Shown one piece after another: positions 61,212 to 64,000 of a DNA stretch of 64,000 nt (positions within the stretch are counted from its first letter, which is position 1; every line of letters begins with the position of its first letter). The DNA comes from Myceligenerans indicum (GTDB lineage: Bacteria > Actinomycetota > Actinomycetes > Actinomycetales > Cellulomonadaceae), in assembly GCF_016742955.1 (NCBI RefSeq), contig NZ_JABBYC010000001.1:310001-374000 (forward strand), read 5' to 3'. The notes below the pieces were generated by a model that was not told the origin of the DNA, did not search any database, and was given only the letters and a program-made list of their open reading frames with translations. A program made the translations under genes and the position numbers.

Positions 61212-62735
61212 GTGCTCATATACATCCTGAGACGCACCTTCGCGTCCGTCGTCGTCCTGCTGCTGTCGTCGGTGCTGTTGTTCTTCCTCACGACGAAGGC
61301 CGGCGATCCCTACGCCGACCTCCGGGGCTCGAACGCCGACAACATCGAACAGCTCAAGGCTGCACGCGCGGCCACGATGCACCTGGACCTGGACTGGTAT
61401 GAGCGGTACTGGATATGGCTCAAGGGTGTGGCCGGCTGCTTCACGGGATCATGTGACCTGGGAACGACCCGCGCCGGGCAGGACGTGCTGTTCCTGACGG
61501 GTACCGCCGCCGGCGCGACGATGCGCCTGGTGACGGCCGCGACCCTGATCGCCATCGTCATCGGCGTGGCCCTGGGCATCCTGACCGCGATCCGGCAGTA
61601 CTCCGGGTTCGACTATGGCGTGACCTTCGCCGCCTTCCTCTTCTTCTCGCTGCCGGTCTTCTGGGCCGCGGTGCTGCTCAAGGAGTTCGGTGCGATCCGG
61701 TACAACGACTGGATCGCCACGGGACAGCTCGGGCCGGTGATGATAGTCCTTGTCGCGGCCGTACTGGCCGTCGTCATCCCGTCGACACTCGGTGGCGACC
61801 GGCGGCGCAGGATGATCACGGGTGGGACGACGTTCGTGTTCGTCGTCGCCGTGCTGTTGCTGCTCAACCTGCTGGACTGGTACCGGCACCCGATCTCGGG
61901 GCCCTTCATGGTGCTCCTGGTCTCGGCCGGTGCCGCGGTCCTGGTCACCGCCATCGTGTCGGGGATCCGCAACCGGACGGCGCTGTACGCGGCACTGACC
62001 ACCGCCGTCGTCGGCACCATCGCCTACACGGTGCTCGCCTTCACCCCCCTGCTCGCGGACCCGTCGTGGCTCGGCCTGTTCGGCCTGTTCGTGGTGACGA
62101 TCGTGGTCTCGCTGCTGATCGGCCGGATCTGGGGCGGCTACAACAGGAAACAGGTCATGCTCATCACCGGCGTGACGGGTGTGGTCACCTCACTCGTCGT
62201 CGTGGCCGACATCCTGATGGGCTACTGGGCGTCCTTCCTCGGGCTGAAGTCCCGGCCGATCTCCACGATCGGCGCGCAGACGCCGAACTTCACCGGCGAC
62301 TTCTGGCAGCGCCTCATCGACTACGGCACCCAGCTCATCCTGCCGACCGTGCTGCTCGCGCTCGTCTCGATCGCCACCCACTCCCGCTTCACCAGGTCCT
62401 CGATGCTCGAGGTGCTCAACCAGGACTACGTGCGCACGGCTCGGGCGAAGGGGCTCTCGGAGCGCGAGGTGATCGTCAAGCACGCCTTCCGCAACTCGCT
62501 CATCCCGATCACCACGATCGTGGCCTTCGACTTCGCGACCCTCATCGGTGGTGCGGTGATCACCGAGACCGTGTTCGGCTGGAAGGGCATGGGACAGCTC
62601 TTCCAGGAGGGGCTGGTCAACGTCGACCCGCCACCCGTGATGGCCTTCTTCCTCGTCACCGGGACAGCGGCGATCGTGATGAACCTCATCGCCGACCTCG
62701 CCTACGCATCCCTCGACCCACGGATCCGGCGCTGA
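61212..62735 (+). CDS. peptide ABC transporter permease DppB-like, with extra helices
   Basis: A 507-residue permease. The N-terminus (YILRRTFASVVVLLLSSVLLF) and the C-terminal third (DYVRTARAKGLSEREVIVKH, with the EAA-type loop; FGWKGMGQLFQEGLVNVD) match DppB/OppB, but the family is usually 310-340 residues. The extra 150-170 residues, about 185-345, form four to six added hydrophobic segments between the normal halves. GTG 61212 follows AAGGG; the longer frame to 61146 crosses the hairpin. Confidence 0.85.
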   Translation: MLIYILRRTFASVVVLLLSSVLLFFLTTKAGDPYADLRGSNADNIEQLKAARAATMHLDLDWYERYWIWLKGVAGCFTGSCDLGTTRAGQDVLFLTGTAAGATMRLVTAATLIAIVIGVALGILTAIRQYSGFDYGVTFAAFLFFSLPVFWAAVLLKEFGAIRYNDWIATGQLGPVMIVLVAAVLAVVIPSTLGGDRRRRMITGGTTFVFVVAVLLLLNLLDWYRHPISGPFMVLLVSAGAAVLVTAIVSGIRNRTALYAALTTAVVGTIAYTVLAFTPLLADPSWLGLFGLFVVTIVVSLLIGRIWGGYNRKQVMLITGVTGVVTSLVVVADILMGYWASFLGLKSRPISTIGAQTPNFTGDFWQRLIDYGTQLILPTVLLALVSIATHSRFTRSSMLEVLNQDYVRTARAKGLSEREVIVKHAFRNSLIPITTIVAFDFATLIGGAVITETVFGWKGMGQLFQEGLVNVDPPPVMAFFLVTGTAAIVMNLIADLAYASLDPRIRR

Positions 62736-62760
62736 ACCGCCGATCGGGAGGAGAAGACTC

Positions 62761-63708
62761 ATGAGTGACACACAGCAGAACTCTTCCGGGTGGGGGCCCG
62801 GGGCCTCGGACGTCGAGGAACTGGTCCCCGAGGCGAAGTCGTACAGCGCCAACCAGCTCGTGGTCCGCCGGTTCTTCCGGCACCGCGGCGCCATCGTCGC
62901 GATGATCACCCTGGCCGCGGTCATCGTCGTGGCCTTCACGTCCATCGGCGTCGGACCGATCCCGGGCTGGTGGAACAAGGACATCGCGACCGCCTACGAC
63001 AAGGTCGGCGACGGCTCACCGACCTGGGCGCACCCCTTCGGCCAGAACACGATCGGCAAGGACTACTTCGCCCTGACGATGCGCGGAACGCAGGTCTCCC
63101 TGTACATCGCGTTCGGCGTCGGCCTGGTGTCCACGCTGATCGGCACGCTGGTCGGCGCGATCGCCGGGTACTTCCGGGGGATCCTCGACTCGCTGCTGAT
63201 GCGGCTGACCGACGTCGTCATCATCATCCCGCTGCTCGCCATCGCGGCCGTGCTCGGCCGGATGACGGGCGGCGACGTCAACCTCCTGGTGCTGGCGCTG
63301 GGCGTGCTGACCTGGACCAGCCTGGCCCGTCTGGTGCGCGGCGAGGTGCTGTCGCTGCGCGAGCGCGACTTCGTCATGGCGGCGCGGGCCGTGGGGACCC
63401 ACCCGGTCCGGATCATCGTCCGGCACATCCTGCCGAACACCGTGGGCGTGGTGATCGTGTCGGCGACGCTGACCATCGCCGCGGCGATCCTGCTGGAGAC
63501 GGCGCTGAGCTTCCTCGGGTTCGGGGTGCAGACGCCCGACGTCTCGCTCGGGTCGCTCATCTCGGAGTACAAGAATGCGTTCACCACGCGGCCCTGGCTG
63601 TTCTGGTGGCCGGGCCTGATGATCCTCGCGATCGCCCTGTCCGTGAACTTCATCGGCGACGGTCTGCGCGACGCGTTCGACCCCCGGCAGACCAGCACCA
63701 AGGAGTGA
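62761..63708 (+). CDS. peptide ABC transporter permease DppC-like
   Basis: A 315-residue second permease with six helices. HPFGQNTIGKDYFALTMRGT is the typical DppC start of the transmembrane domain, and FVMAARAVGTHPVRIIVRHI the EAA loop. A clear GGAGGAGAAG precedes the ATG. It pairs with the DppB-like protein. Confidence 0.92.
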   Translation: MSDTQQNSSGWGPGASDVEELVPEAKSYSANQLVVRRFFRHRGAIVAMITLAAVIVVAFTSIGVGPIPGWWNKDIATAYDKVGDGSPTWAHPFGQNTIGKDYFALTMRGTQVSLYIAFGVGLVSTLIGTLVGAIAGYFRGILDSLLMRLTDVVIIIPLLAIAAVLGRMTGGDVNLLVLALGVLTWTSLARLVRGEVLSLRERDFVMAARAVGTHPVRIIVRHILPNTVGVVIVSATLTIAAAILLETALSFLGFGVQTPDVSLGSLISEYKNAFTTRPWLFWWPGLMILAIALSVNFIGDGLRDAFDPRQTSTKE

Positions 63709-63712
63709 CACC

Positions 63713-64000
63713 GTGACCACACTCGACATCTCTACCTCCGGTGCCGCCCACACGACCGGGGACGCAGTCCTGTCCTTCGAGGGACTGACGGTCAGCTTCA
63801 GGACCGAGTTCGGCGAGGTGCACGCCGTCAAGGGCGTCGACCTCGACGTGCGGCCCGGCGAGGTCGTCGCCCTCGTGGGCGAGTCCGGCTCCGGGAAGTC
63901 CGTCACCTCGACGACGGCGCTCGGCCTGCTGCCCGGCAACGCCCGGGTCAGCGGGACGGTCACCGTCGGCGGCAAGGCCGTCGGATCGCTGGACAACGCC
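63713..64000 (+). CDS. peptide ABC transporter ATP-binding protein DppD-like (cut by window end)
   Basis: The frame opens at GTG 63713, eight bases after AAGGAG, and stays open to the edge (96 codons). After a short leader it reads LSFEGLTVSFRTEFGEVHAV and the Walker A VGESGSGKSVTSTTALGLLP, as in DppD/OppD. The rest lies outside the window. Confidence 0.88.
   Translation, partial: MTTLDISTSGAAHTTGDAVLSFEGLTVSFRTEFGEVHAVKGVDLDVRPGEVVALVGESGSGKSVTSTTALGLLPGNARVSGTVTVGGKAVGSLDNA

Overview
The window is high-GC DNA with GTG and TTG starts, many four-base GTGA/ATGA gene overlaps, and -10-like hexamers placed 6-8 bases before RTG starts (leaderless genes). This points to an actinobacterium. The mix of sugar ABC transporters, a GH35 beta-galactosidase, xseA/xseB, ispH and PIN-PhoH suggests order Micrococcales, perhaps near Promicromonosporaceae or Cellulomonadaceae. 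That placement is inferred from gene content and protein style; no database was searched.

Layout. 1-7.8 kb: tail of an alpha/beta hydrolase, then a LysR regulator divergent from a ketone-body catabolic operon (MHS-family symporter, 3-hydroxybutyrate dehydrogenase, AtoE-type transporter, both CoA-transferase subunits, thiolase) that would turn 3-hydroxybutyrate and acetoacetate into acetyl-CoA. 8-12 kb: a cation-transport patch with NhaA and a CBS-domain protein translationally coupled to an ArsB/NhaD-type permease, preceded by a short conserved leader element. 12-17.4 kb: DUF1697 protein, PIN-PhoH ATPase, FumC, and an xseB-pfkB-carbonic anhydrase operon. 17.4-24.8 kb: an accessory block that separates xseB from xseA. 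It holds an ABC-F protein, a methyltransferase, an AAA/DUF4143 ATPase set between a methyltransferase and a duplicate of that methyltransferase's 3' end, an epoxide hydrolase with a divergent WYL regulator, a DUF4328 membrane protein and a small zinc-finger protein. 24.8-33 kb: xseA, ispH, rmuC, an ABC exporter-like pair, ychF and a PhnA-like zinc-ribbon protein.

33-39.6 kb is the most unusual part. The last bases of ychF recur three more times downstream, two copies of a 139-base repeat (one with a perfect 17-bp palindrome) sit among them, and there is an array of four 13-mers on an exact 23-base period. Between the repeats lie gene fragments and a small HEAT-repeat/membrane/DUF1990 operon. 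This looks like a layered integration hotspot at the ychF 3' end, although no integrase gene is visible.

39.6-64 kb: rhomboid-like protein and flavin-reductase-like protein; a complete oligosaccharide uptake locus (two LplB/YtcP-type permeases, lipoprotein, DUF624 protein, GH35 beta-galactosidase, ROK regulator) with a promoter and operator-like palindrome upstream; an MFS exporter divergent from an XRE-cupin regulator; dimethylarginine dimethylaminohydrolase; a GH13 alpha-glucosidase; a DUF2867 gene divergent from a TetR regulator across a perfect 28-base operator; a K+ channel; an AhpD-like protein; a cold-shock-domain protein; and the start of a peptide ABC transporter operon that runs off the right edge. 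No tRNA, rRNA, CRISPR array or complete insertion sequence was seen.
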